From an uncultured Methanomicrobiales archaeon (GTDB lineage Archaea; Halobacteriota; Methanomicrobia; Methanomicrobiales; Methanospirillaceae): a stretch of 33,411 nucleotides of DNA. Every line of letters begins with the position of its first letter. Positions within the stretch are counted from its first letter, which is position 1. Of this stretch, positions 1-8,387 are shown one piece after another. The notes under the pieces were generated by a model. The model did not search any database. It saw only the letters and a list, made by a program, of their open reading frames with translations, and was not told where the DNA came from. The stretch is from contig CAIULN010000086.1 of assembly GCA_903900025.1 (NCBI GenBank), forward strand, positions 1-33,411. Reading direction: 5' to 3'. The position numbers and the translations under genes were made by a program.

Positions 1-91
1 AATAGACCGTGTTTTTGGGGCAACTGGGCGAAATCAGGCGGAATAACGATACGTTTAATACCCGATCATCCCTATAGTATGAGCGCAGTGC

Positions 92-198
92 CCCGCCTTA
101 ACTCAGCTCGGTAGAGTGCGCGGCTGTAGTATGGTTTACCGGTTATCGGTAACTGCGCGGCTACCGCGATGTCCCCGGTTCGAATCCGGGAGGCGGGA
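92..198 (+). tRNA. tRNA-Tyr (GTA) with intron
   Basis: The acceptor arms CCCGCCT (92-98) and AGGCGGG (191-197) pair fully, the anticodon stem is CGCGG (119-123) with CCGCG (164-168), and the anticodon GTA is at 126-128. The T arm is a standard GGTTCGAATCC. The mature tRNA needs removal of 130-162, a 33-nt intron between positions 37 and 38, the usual archaeal site. CTGT (124-127) can pair with GCGG (157-160), leaving two 3-nt bulges, which is the bulge-helix-bulge shape cut by archaeal splicing endonuclease. The intron carries its own hairpin TTACCG-GTTAT-CGGTAA (136-152). CCA is not encoded. A TATA-like CGTTTAATAC lies at about 51-60. Confidence 0.93.
130..162 (+). other. tRNA-Tyr intron (bulge-helix-bulge)
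   Basis: This 33-nt segment sits one base 3' of the anticodon and must be removed to restore a 7-base anticodon loop. Its last eight bases, GCGCGGCT (155-162), repeat the exon bases 118-125. The copy supplies the intron side of the BHB central helix and could also compete with the exon for pairing to the 3' anticodon strand. The exact boundaries are inferred from the fold. Confidence 0.85.
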
Positions 199-214
199 TA
201 TCTGTTCCAATCGG

Positions 215-287
215 GCCCAGGTAGTGTAGTGGCCTATCATGATTGCCTGTCACGCAATCGACTCGGATTCGAATTCCGACCTGGGCG
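215..287 (+). tRNA. tRNA-Asp (GTC)
   Basis: The acceptor GCCCAGG (215-221) pairs with CCTGGGC (280-286), with discriminator G at 287. The anticodon stem ATTGC/GCAAT encloses a loop with anticodon GTC at 249-251. The T loop TTCGAAT is standard. There is no intron and no encoded CCA. It starts 16 nt after tRNA-Tyr, so the two are probably co-transcribed. Confidence 0.95.
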
Positions 288-312
288 TGAATTTTTTCCA
301 GAATAAAAAATA

Positions 313-933
313 CTACCTGATCTTCTGCGCTGCTGTTGCAGCAATATTTTTCAATACTTCGTAATCTGTTGTCGTACCCTTCATCACGATCTGCTCAAGG
401 ACATCTTTTTTGGTAAAAACAACGGTATAGGTCATGATCCCGTAGGGATTATTTACATCAACCGTCCTTATTGCAGCGGTATACTCCCCGGTTTTCGGGA
501 ACGGAAGTTCCGTCAGTGTTATAGTGGCGTTTGCTGTTGAGAGAAGGTCGGCTTTTACATCGTCAAAAATAATCCGGATCCGGTCGAGCGGGTAAATACT
601 GATCTGCTGAGTGATTCCCGTGATATCGTAGGTTTTTATATCGATCCGGTAGAACGCAACATAATACCCTTTTTTCCACCCTGCGTCACGTGCCAACGGA
701 TTGAGGTCTGCATATGACATATCCGACCGCTCTTTGATGATGTAGCCATCCGGCAGGTCAGAGAGCTGGAGCGCCATGGCAGAGGGTTCGGCAGTCGCAA
801 CCTCGCTTTCGGGAGTAGGTTGCAGGGTTGGCAGCTTTGTCGGATGCAAGGCGGGTGATCCCTCATCAAAGTAGGAACATCCTGCAGTGATACACACACA
901 CAGGAGCATCACAAGAATGGCGGCATATTTCAT
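313..933 (-). CDS. Hypothetical lipoprotein
   Basis: A 206-aa protein that I do not recognise. It begins with a charged residue, a hydrophobic stretch (about residues 4-16) and a lipobox ITAGC with Cys19, so it is probably exported and lipid-anchored on the outer face of the cytoplasmic membrane. Residues 25-50 are a Pro/Thr/Glu-rich linker typical of exported methanogen lipoproteins. The remainder is a globular domain of alternating strands with no motif I can name. The ATG is preceded on its strand by AAGGATT, a fair ribosome site. The gene runs towards the two tRNAs and is divergent from the zinc-ribbon membrane protein gene at 1073. Its function is unknown. Confidence 0.8.
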   Translation of the reverse strand: MKYAAILVMLLCVCITAGCSYFDEGSPALHPTKLPTLQPTPESEVATAEPSAMALQLSDLPDGYIIKERSDMSYADLNPLARDAGWKKGYYVAFYRIDIKTYDITGITQQISIYPLDRIRIIFDDVKADLLSTANATITLTELPFPKTGEYTAAIRTVDVNNPYGIMTYTVVFTKKDVLEQIVMKGTTTDYEVLKNIAATAAQKIR

Positions 934-1072
934 AATCCTTGACTACTGTGGGATATTCAAGATAAAATTGTTTTATGTTGAAGCATGGTTCACCTTCCGA
1001 GTCTGTGATCGATCCCCCCACAAATACTTTTTTGCCCACATAGATACCTGAGTAAAGGAAGAGTGTTGTAGT

Positions 1073-2752
1073 ATGGGCGATCCCGATATGCACAGTGACG
1101 AGTCCATTATTTTAAAAACGCCGAATGTTTTTGTCAAATCCATCCCGTTTGAGGCAATCCTCACGAACAAACGTGTCATTCTCATCGACAGGAAGAAAGA
1201 CCTTATCCCACCCAAAGATATCCTACTCGCGACCCTCCGGGACATCGAGTCAGGTGAGAATGCGATCCGTGACCAGATCATTAACCTATCGATCATCACC
1301 AATACCGGCGAGACCCGCCAGGTGGTTCTCACCTTCTCCCGTGAGGCAGGGGGAAACAGGAAGCGGGAGCGTGACGAGTGGGTAAAAGCGCTGAAGCAGC
1401 TCACCTCTTCCTCGTTCCAGCAGGCAGTCCGCAAGGTCATCCCCGTATTCGATCAGGAGCCCAGACCAAAATCGCAGGAAACCCCGGTTCCCAAAATCGA
1501 GATTACAAGCAGACCCTCGGCAAAAAAGGAGATCGAGTCAGTCCAGCCGATCAAAAAGATTGTGGAGATGAGCAATGCCCCGCCAAAACCGATCGAAACG
1601 ACCTCCTTGCCTCAGGGTATGTTCTGCTCCAAGTGCGGTAACCGGGTCCCTGCAGATTCTGTATTCTGCAACCGGTGCGGAGCGAAGATAAGCCTTCCTG
1701 GCCAAGAAACGACTGCAGAACCTGCAGCCCAGAAAGTTCCAAAACCTTCAATCACCATACCTGCGCAACCTGAAGTCCTTCCCGCAGATCGAAAGTCCCC
1801 ACCGCATCTGCCGACCGTAACGACATCACAACTCGAACAAAAAGATCGTCCGATTGAAGAGGTTATACGGTCAATCGAACCTCTCATTGAAGGATCGGTG
1901 CCGAGGAGCGAACCCGCACTGCTTCTGCAACCAACAGGAACAGCTCAGAGTGTCACACCGGGCAAACCTGCCATTGAGCAGATCACGGTCCCGCAAATTT
2001 CCACGCCTTCTGAAATATCCCCTCACAAAACCACTCCGTTACCACAGCCACAGAAGCGGTCGATCCTTCCGCAGCTGTTCCTGCGAAAAGACCTTCCGAA
2101 ACAGCCTGCTCCGGCAGGAGTGCCACCGGCCTCCCCCCTCCCCCCGGGTGGCTCTGCGCCGGGCTCACGCAGCAAAATATTCATCCCAATCGCAGTCTTT
2201 GTCATTATCATCATCGCGATTGCTGGAGGAGTGTTTGTGTATATGACCTATCTGAGCGGGACTCCATCTCATCCGGCGACTCCTGTCACCGTTACGCCTA
2301 CAGTAATTCTTCGGGCAACATCAGTTCCGACACCCCGTCCCACAACCAAACCTGTCATAACCACCACAATTCCAACCACACCGCCACCACCCCTTGTCCC
2401 TCCCACCGGTGTTTGGGTGAAGGTGAATTATATCGGTGGATGGAGAGGATCTTTCGGAGTGTCAGGCAGCCTGGAAGAAGTGACCAGTAGTGGTGATCAA
2501 TTCTATCAGATCCCGGCCGGAGATGGAACCGTGCAGGTATCGATTCAGAAGCTCGATGGTTCGGGCAACGCGCTTGAAGTTGTGGTCTACAAGAATGGAG
2601 CCCTGATCAAGAGCGACAAAACAACCAAACCACGGGGTACTGTTGAGTTTTTGGTCGATTTGAAGTCACCAACACCCACGGCGACCCCAACAGCGAAACA
2701 GCCTGTGGTCAATGCAACTGCCACCCAGACCCAGAAAACCATGCCCCCATAA
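1073..2752 (+). CDS. Zinc-ribbon membrane protein with PH-like N-terminus
   Basis: A 559-aa multidomain protein. Residues 1-110 resemble a PH-like domain (the LTNKRVILID strand is typical of that fold). About residues 184-206 form a zinc ribbon with two CxxC pairs (CSKCGN and CNRCGA). A long Pro/Thr/Ser-rich, low-complexity linker follows, then one transmembrane helix (about 368-395), a second Thr/Pro-rich stalk, and a small beta-rich C-terminal domain (about 440-530). The likely topology puts the PH-like and zinc-ribbon parts in the cytoplasm and the beta domain outside, so it may connect the envelope to the inside. No enzyme motif is visible. An alternative start is ATG 1088. The architecture is clear but the function is unknown. 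Confidence 0.8.
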   Translation: MGDPDMHSDESIILKTPNVFVKSIPFEAILTNKRVILIDRKKDLIPPKDILLATLRDIESGENAIRDQIINLSIITNTGETRQVVLTFSREAGGNRKRERDEWVKALKQLTSSSFQQAVRKVIPVFDQEPRPKSQETPVPKIEITSRPSAKKEIESVQPIKKIVEMSNAPPKPIETTSLPQGMFCSKCGNRVPADSVFCNRCGAKISLPGQETTAEPAAQKVPKPSITIPAQPEVLPADRKSPPHLPTVTTSQLEQKDRPIEEVIRSIEPLIEGSVPRSEPALLLQPTGTAQSVTPGKPAIEQITVPQISTPSEISPHKTTPLPQPQKRSILPQLFLRKDLPKQPAPAGVPPASPLPPGGSAPGSRSKIFIPIAVFVIIIIAIAGGVFVYMTYLSGTPSHPATPVTVTPTVILRATSVPTPRPTTKPVITTTIPTTPPPPLVPPTGVWVKVNYIGGWRGSFGVSGSLEEVTSSGDQFYQIPAGDGTVQVSIQKLDGSGNALEVVVYKNGALIKSDKTTKPRGTVEFLVDLKSPTPTATPTAKQPVVNATATQTQKTMPP

Positions 2753-2848
2753 ATGTGACAACAGTATCGATTTCGGCGCCGTTGACGATGACAGGTGCCC
2801 CTGTCTGGATTCCTTTTTTAATGCAAAGGGGGGGAGAGAGTTATATTT

Positions 2849-2990
2849 TTAAAAAAAAACGTCCTCCAGCGACAGTATTGTGCCCCTGTCTTTTGCCATG
2901 AATACAACACCGGCACGGTTCAGATCCGGTATTTTCTGATCTCCTTTGTCTCATCGTACAACACCTCACTATGGGAATGGGCAGGAGTTG
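2849..2990 (-). pseudogene. Possible frameshifted gene remnant
   Basis: On the minus strand one frame reads SEVLYDETKEIRKYRI then stop. A one-base shift just before that stop gives a continuation DLNRAGVVFMAKDRG...LEDVFF ending at TAA (2849-2851). Both halves have protein-like composition and join without a gap, as expected from a single-base deletion in a short gene or C-terminal fragment. There is no convincing start codon (GTG at 2964 at best). It lies between convergent neighbours. I do not recognise the family, and it could instead be chance or a small gene starting at the internal ATG. Confidence 0.35.
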
Positions 2991-3017
2991 TGCTGCTGAT
3001 ATGTAAAAAAAATATAA

Positions 3018-3950
3018 TCAGGATTTCTTCTCCTCTTGCTGGGGTGCCGTTGCCGGTTTTCCTGCTTTTTGACCTTTTCTCCAGCGGTATATCCCATAGA
3101 CGGCCCCGCCAATGATGACAAGCGGGAGGAAGGTGAAGATCAGGATAATAATCACATCGATCATGCCAAAGAAACCATTGATGCCTTCATTGATGGCCGA
3201 TATGAAACTGTGCCCTGTCTCACCGCCGACCGGTTCGGGTTCCTGCAGGTTTACGGTGATAGTGGACAGGTCAATCCTGTTGTTGAGGTAGCGCATCCTG
3301 CCCTCGATCCGGTCGAGTTCTACCTGCACCCGCTCGATCTGCTGCTGTACCTGGAGGATGTCCTCCACCTTGTCGCCTTTTGCCATGATCCGGTTGTACG
3401 CATCGAGCTGGTTCTTGTATGCAACTTTCTGGGCAGTGAGGTCAACATACTCCTCGGTCACGTCCTGCCCCTGTGTTGAGACAGACTTCACGGAACCAAT
3501 TGCTTTGACCCCTTCCATAACAGAGTCAAATTGCGATTGCGGAATGCGAAGTACAACCGTTGCAGAGAGCTGGTTGTTGTAGTTCTTCTGGAGGTTTGAT
3601 GAAGACAGGTAGCCCCCTTTCTGTACCGCAAGCGCCTTCAGTGCATCGACCGATGTAACAACATCTCTTACCTCAATAGTTGCCTGCCCGGTTTTGATGA
3701 TCTTGGTCTCGATACCGGCACCCGGCAGGTTTGCCGTGCTGCCTGATTGTTGAGGTGCAGTCGTCGGGACTGCCGTCGCGTATATGTTCGATGTCTTTTG
3801 TTCAGAAAGTCCATTCAAGATCCGGTCCGTCGTGCCCGGAGACGGATACGTGTTCCCTCCCGGGACCACATTCTCCCCAATCCCCATGCAGCCGGTCGCG
3901 GCGACTGCACAGCAAAGAAGGATGATCAGTGCGATGAGTTTGCAGTTCAT
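3018..3950 (-). CDS. DUF4349 family lipoprotein
   Basis: A 310-aa protein with a signal peptide and lipobox (AATGC, Cys21), a short Ser/Thr linker, then the DUF4349 domain (about residues 80-290). That domain has the opening IIKTGQATIEV, a strand GGYLSSSNLQ, and a long coiled-coil-like helical section (about 165-235) with the QQQIERVQVELDRIEGRMRYL pattern. A transmembrane helix (about 258-290) precedes a Lys-rich cytoplasmic tail. DUF4349 proteins are predicted membrane-anchored proteins found in bacteria and archaea, and their role is not established. The gene is transcribed towards the zinc-ribbon protein gene. Family assignment is fairly sure and function is unknown. Confidence 0.85.
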   Translation of the reverse strand: MNCKLIALIILLCCAVAATGCMGIGENVVPGGNTYPSPGTTDRILNGLSEQKTSNIYATAVPTTAPQQSGSTANLPGAGIETKIIKTGQATIEVRDVVTSVDALKALAVQKGGYLSSSNLQKNYNNQLSATVVLRIPQSQFDSVMEGVKAIGSVKSVSTQGQDVTEEYVDLTAQKVAYKNQLDAYNRIMAKGDKVEDILQVQQQIERVQVELDRIEGRMRYLNNRIDLSTITVNLQEPEPVGGETGHSFISAINEGINGFFGMIDVIIILIFTFLPLVIIGGAVYGIYRWRKGQKAGKPATAPQQEEKKS

Positions 3951-4128
3951 ACCAAACCATCAGCCGCAGGGATATATATTTTCATGGTAAACTGCGAAGG
4001 GATTTGCAGTTATAGGGAAACTTCTTCTCGGTCTTGTTCCCTTGCCAAAGATTTTCCACGGCACACACCGGTCCGCATTCACGTGATCGGGCTTAATAAC
4101 CCTGCAGGTGATACTTCATGGAGAAACC

Positions 4129-4731
4129 ATGGCAGACGCAAATGTGCCAGAAAAACCCGAAGGGGTGGAGGAGTTTGAGAAACAGGGACTGGAGGGAATT
4201 GTCCGTGCCCTGCGGAACAGTACCGACCCCAAGGTCCGGCAGTATGCCGCGTACCTTCTCGGCAAGGCAAAGAACCCGCGTGCCATCCAGCCGCTCATTG
4301 AAGGGCTGGGCGATTTTGATAAGGCTGTTCGTGAGCAGGCAACGCTCGCCCTATCCTCGATCGGTAAAGCGGCAATTGAACCGCTTGCTGCCGCAATGAA
4401 AGAGAAGAAATGGGAGACCCGATACCGCGCAGTAGAAGCACTTGGCAGGATCGCTGATGAAAAAGCGGTACAACCCCTCATACAGGCACTGAAAGACAAC
4501 CGCGATCATGTGCGGTACATGGCGGCAAAGGGCCTGCGCGAGCTCGGGGACTCCGATGCAATCGAACCCATGGTCATCCTTCTTACCGATGAGAACAGGT
4601 ATGTCCGGATGATGGCGGCGCGGGCACTCGGCGCGATTGGCGGGAAAAAGGTGAACACAGCCTTGGGCAGGGCGCTTGAGTCCGAGGAAGATGAGAAGGT
4701 AAAGGAAGCGATCACCGAGGCGATGAAGTGA
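4129..4731 (+). CDS. HEAT-repeat (PBS-lyase type) protein
   Basis: A 200-aa protein built of about five HEAT-like repeats of roughly 31 residues, each with the pattern VR..AA..LG.....A..PL. and best seen from residue 25 to 185. Such proteins are right-handed alpha solenoids used as protein-binding scaffolds. The name comes from phycobilin lyase subunits, but no such chemistry is expected here. I chose ATG 4129 because GGAG lies 5 nt upstream, over an in-frame GTG at 4108. There is no signal peptide, so it should be cytoplasmic. It stands alone and its partner cannot be told from context. Confidence 0.88.
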   Translation: MADANVPEKPEGVEEFEKQGLEGIVRALRNSTDPKVRQYAAYLLGKAKNPRAIQPLIEGLGDFDKAVREQATLALSSIGKAAIEPLAAAMKEKKWETRYRAVEALGRIADEKAVQPLIQALKDNRDHVRYMAAKGLRELGDSDAIEPMVILLTDENRYVRMMAARALGAIGGKKVNTALGRALESEEDEKVKEAITEAMK

Positions 4732-5029
4732 CATTTTTTCACGTCATTAATGGCTCAACGCAACGACAAGGAATCATTTTATAATTTTTTTTGGTCTGAA
4801 GTTCGTGGAAATTTCCTATGATCATGACGATACCGATTACTATCATTGTATCTCTATCAACCATACCAGAAAATTTCCACTAATTCCCACTACATAGGAA
4901 TACAAGACCAGACACGAAACAAATGACGGGTAGTGCGATCGTATTGATGGGATTCATTAAATCCGGTCACTTTTCATATCTTTAACTTATTAGGAACGTT
5001 CTTTGAGAGCAAGAGAAAAAAATTTGAAA
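4732..5029. other. AT-rich intergenic region with inverted repeats
   Basis: About 300 bp between the convergent HEAT-repeat gene and metG. It holds a 10-bp inverted repeat, GTGGAAATTT (4805-4814) and AAATTTCCAC (4871-4880). The first copy contains the perfect palindrome GGAAATTTCC (4807-4816). TTCCTATG (4813-4820) and its complement CATAGGAA (around 4893-4900) form a second pair. No gene is seen. Confidence 0.5.
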
Positions 5030-7018
5030 TTACTTGATCTTCGTTCCCGGTTCTACCGGCTTGAAAGGTACCAATAACGATGCCGCATCCCCTGCCGCGA
5101 GGATCATGCCGTTGCTTTCCACACCAAAGATTTTTACCGGTGCAAGATTGGTGACGACAACTACATCCCTGCCCACCAGTTCTTCCGGTTTGTAGAACTG
5201 CTGCATGCCGGCGACGATCTGGCGCTGTTCGCTGCCGATATCGACCTGCAGCCTGAGCAGTTTGTTCGATTTGGGAACCGGTTCCGCGGCGAGCACTCTG
5301 CCGGTTTTGATCTCCAGTTTCTGGAATTCCTCAATAGAAACAATCGGTGTTTTTTCCATTCTTTTATTCGCCTCGCTTACACGTTTCTGGAGCAGGGCAT
5401 CGAGCCCTGCGATCTGCTGGTCATCCATCTTTACAAAGAGTGGTTTTGGTGCGGGAATCCTTATCGGAATGATCTCTTGGGTTACTTCGGAAATCGGGTG
5501 GGATGCGATTGCATCCGCATATCCCAGCATCGCCCAGCATTCCTGTGATTTTGCCGGCATTATTGGCTCGATGAGCAGGGCGAGAGCTTTGATGAGCTGA
5601 ATGCTGTTTTTGATCACCGTTGCCGCTGCCGCCCGGTCGGTCTTGACAAGCTTCCACGGTGCATTGTTCTGCATATAGGTGTTCCCGAACGCCGCAAGGC
5701 TCATCACCGCGTCCACCGCGCCCTTGAACTCGTACTCCTGCATGAAATCATCGACAGCCTTCTGCCATTTTTCGATCTCTGCGGTTATCGCGGGATCGAC
5801 CTCACCCTCCGGCACACCGCCAAACTCCTTATGGGCAAAGAAGAGCGTGCGGTAGACAAAGTTACCCAGTATGTTTACGACCTCGTTGTTGATCCGTTCC
5901 CCAAAGACTTTCCACGAGAAGTTCAGTTCCTTGGTATGGCTGGTATACGACAGCAGATAGTAGCGCAGGTAATCGGCGGGCAATCCCCTGTCAAGGTAAT
6001 CCTCGTTTGTCCAGACCACATACCCCCGTGTTTTACTGAACTTGTGGTCGTCCACCTTCAGCATCCCGGAAGCGACAATCGAGTACGGCATGCCATAACC
6101 CGCACCCTTGAGCAGCGCCGGCCAGAAGATGCAGTGGTGATAGATGATGTCACCGCCGATGAAGTGCGTGACACGGTTTTCTTTGCACCAGTACCGCTTC
6201 CAGTCCTTTCCCGTTTTTTGTGCCCATTCCTCGGTAAATGCAATGTACCCGACAGGTGCGTCCACCCAGACATAAACCACAAGATCATCGCGTCCGGGGA
6301 ACTTCACACCCCAGTCAAGTGTCCTTGTGATACACCAGTCATGGAGGTCTTCTTTTATCCAGCCTATTGCGTAGTTCTTTGCATTCGTCGTCCCCTTCAC
6401 CGTATCAAGATACGGCAGGAGGAAGTCCTTGAATCCGCTCAGCCGGAAGAAGTAGTGCTCCTGATCCCGGAACACGGCTTTTGTCCCGCACACCTTACAG
6501 ACCGGCTCCTTGATCTCCCCGGGCTCAAGATGTTTTCCGCAGCCCTGATCGCATTCGTCCCCACGGGCGGGCGTCCCGCAGTGGGGGCAGATTCCCTCGA
6601 CATAGCGGTCAGGCAAAAACCGTTTGCACTTCGTACAGTACGCCTGGTGCACAACCTGCCTGTACACGTACCCCTCCTTTATGAGGGATTCGACAATTGC
6701 GGTTGTACGCTGGTGGTTGGTCGGGTCATCTGTCATACCGAAGTGGTCAAATATCACATCCATCCGCTTAAACGTCGTATCGAAATGCCCGTGATACTTT
6801 TCTGAAAGTGAGCGGGGTGACACGCCAGCCTGCTCAGCGGAGACAACAATAGGGGTCCCATGGTTATCCGACCCACAGACAAACACCACTTCTTCACCCG
6901 TCCGCCGCATGTAGCGCACGAAAGCATCAGCAGGGACATAGGTGCGCAGGTGTCCGAGATGGCAGGGACCGTTGGTATACGGGAGCCCGCAGGTGACAAG
7001 TAGCGGTGGTGTATCCAT
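5030..7018 (-). CDS. metG: Methionyl-tRNA synthetase
   Basis: A class I aminoacyl-tRNA synthetase that charges tRNA-Met with methionine using ATP, in the cytoplasm. The 662-aa product has the HIGH-type motif HLGH in PYTNGPCHLGH (about residues 11-21). It has a connective-peptide region with several CxxC-type zinc-knuckle pairs (CTKC, CPHC, CDQGC, CKVC), and the KMSKS equivalent KFSKT. A C-terminal EMAP/Trbp111-type tRNA-binding domain spans about 560-662 (LEIKTGRVL, SNKLLRLQVDIG). I set the start at ATG 7018 because the family begins just before the LVTCGLPYTNG strand. An in-frame extension to 7174 runs into the divergent gene and looks non-coding. A TATA-like TTATATC lies about 35 nt upstream. 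Confidence 0.96.
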   Translation of the reverse strand: MDTPPLLVTCGLPYTNGPCHLGHLRTYVPADAFVRYMRRTGEEVVFVCGSDNHGTPIVVSAEQAGVSPRSLSEKYHGHFDTTFKRMDVIFDHFGMTDDPTNHQRTTAIVESLIKEGYVYRQVVHQAYCTKCKRFLPDRYVEGICPHCGTPARGDECDQGCGKHLEPGEIKEPVCKVCGTKAVFRDQEHYFFRLSGFKDFLLPYLDTVKGTTNAKNYAIGWIKEDLHDWCITRTLDWGVKFPGRDDLVVYVWVDAPVGYIAFTEEWAQKTGKDWKRYWCKENRVTHFIGGDIIYHHCIFWPALLKGAGYGMPYSIVASGMLKVDDHKFSKTRGYVVWTNEDYLDRGLPADYLRYYLLSYTSHTKELNFSWKVFGERINNEVVNILGNFVYRTLFFAHKEFGGVPEGEVDPAITAEIEKWQKAVDDFMQEYEFKGAVDAVMSLAAFGNTYMQNNAPWKLVKTDRAAAATVIKNSIQLIKALALLIEPIMPAKSQECWAMLGYADAIASHPISEVTQEIIPIRIPAPKPLFVKMDDQQIAGLDALLQKRVSEANKRMEKTPIVSIEEFQKLEIKTGRVLAAEPVPKSNKLLRLQVDIGSEQRQIVAGMQQFYKPEELVGRDVVVVTNLAPVKIFGVESNGMILAAGDAASLLVPFKPVEPGTKIK

Positions 7019-7058
7019 GACTACGTTTTTTGGTTCTGATGCGTAATAAGATATAACC

Positions 7059-7850
7059 ATGACAAAACAGCGCACACTTCCGACGCGGGGATTCGGAGCT
7101 GAGCCTGGTATGCCGGACATCCCGATGCTTGCGGCGTGGGTGGCAGAGCATCGTGGAAAATCCGGCGATCTCATCTCCTTCCGGCTCGATCAATCGCTCA
7201 CCCCGCAGATTTCCGCTGGAATAACAATGCCCTGTTCAGGAGGAAAATTCTATCAGGACCGGATTATGGCATGCCTGGATGGTATTCAGGATAACCAGGC
7301 TGTCGACGAGATCAGCATCCGTACCTCTGCAATCATTGAAGATGCGGTCAGCATTGTTGCACAGAAGAAGGGTGTCTGGTGTGCGCTCCCGGCTCCGCAT
7401 ACCCTTGGGATAAGGGATTCATATTATGACGATGAGGATGAATGGACTGATGCGATTACGGGCGTATACCGAAATCTGATGCGCTCGATGAGGGACGCGG
7501 GGATCAACGGGCATGTCCTTATCTGTGATAAGGTTGACGATGCGGAGATCTCATCGCTCGCGCGGCAGAAGGTCTTTTTCTTCCAGCCCGAGCCGGACCG
7601 CGATGGTCTTCAAAGCCTGATGGAATACCAACGGCAAGTCGCAATCTCTCCTGCTCAACTCGATATTGTTTTTGATATTGCCAATGAGTATGAACTTCAC
7701 GAAATAATTATTCTGGATACTGATAAAGCATCAATCGCTGTGGCCCTTTCCCATCTTGATCCGGATCAGGTGGTAGTCGGGGGGTATTGTCGTGGGGATT
7801 GTGAAAAATATTGGAGGTCAATTGTGGAATATGCGGTTTATACCGCCTGA
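7059..7850 (+). CDS. Conserved hypothetical protein
   Basis: A soluble protein of up to 263 aa with no signal peptide or membrane segment and no motif I can name. The composition is mixed alpha/beta: residues 95-160 include an acidic stretch YYDDEDEWTD, and 200-255 show strands such as ELHEIIILDT and PDQVVVGGY separated by helices. The TIM-barrel-like alternation is suggestive only. It is divergent from metG with a 40-bp gap. The start is uncertain: ATG 7059 gives the longest form, but the TATA-like AAGATATAAC (7048-7057) sits too close for it. ATG 7110 (MPDIPMLAAW) would fit a start site near 7077. Confidence 0.72.
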   Translation: MTKQRTLPTRGFGAEPGMPDIPMLAAWVAEHRGKSGDLISFRLDQSLTPQISAGITMPCSGGKFYQDRIMACLDGIQDNQAVDEISIRTSAIIEDAVSIVAQKKGVWCALPAPHTLGIRDSYYDDEDEWTDAITGVYRNLMRSMRDAGINGHVLICDKVDDAEISSLARQKVFFFQPEPDRDGLQSLMEYQRQVAISPAQLDIVFDIANEYELHEIIILDTDKASIAVALSHLDPDQVVVGGYCRGDCEKYWRSIVEYAVYTA

Positions 7851-8387
7851 AAAGCGAATAGTGGCATCTTCAACCATACATAATACGTGTTCCAATGGTA
7901 CCGTTTTTTTGGGAAAATTCATCGGTGGAATTCGCGGCTGCATGGATTATTAATGTGGTGATTGTGTAAATCCCACCACCAAACTGCACTGGATTGAGAC
8001 AAAATGTGATTAATCTGTTTCGGGATTATCATCCTTTAAGAAAGTAAACGGGCACAAAAAATATCTTTTTAAAAAATATCTTTGACTTCTTTACACCTTT
8101 ACACGGGCAAACTCGTAACTATCCCATAGGAATATTTTCTGAAAGTCAGCCCTGACCTTCAGCCACGGCAGACATCTTCCATCTAAAAAACCAAAAGGAT
8201 TTTTTTTTATGGAAATCTCTTTAATTATCTTTAAAAAGGACACCTTCTTTTTATCTCCAAATTTTTTGGCCGTTCCTTGATTTCCTCTCTCTACCCCTGA
8301 CTAATGGTCAGTCATGGATCCTACCCAAATCCCTTATTTTTAAAGCCTTTTTTTAAAATATCCAAAATCCATATGTAAAATAATATA
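7851..8387. other. Gene-free AT-rich region
   Basis: About 540 bp with no supported gene in any frame. It contains many A and T tracts and a 13-bp direct repeat AAAAAATATCTTT at 8056-8068 and 8071-8083. CTTTACAC is doubled at about 8088-8103, and CATAGGAATA at about 8126-8136 also occurs at about 4893. TGACT/AGTCA forms an inverted pair near 8298-8314. An unrecognised small RNA cannot be excluded. Confidence 0.5.

Noticed and set aside
5831-6805. A 324-codon plus-strand open frame opposite metG
   Set aside because: It lies wholly antisense to conserved MetRS motifs, which fully explain the sequence; long antisense frames are common in GC-balanced genes.
7019-7174. A 52-residue N-terminal extension of MetRS
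   Set aside because: MetRS proteins start near the LVTCGLPYTNG strand; the extension overlaps the divergent gene and its promoter.
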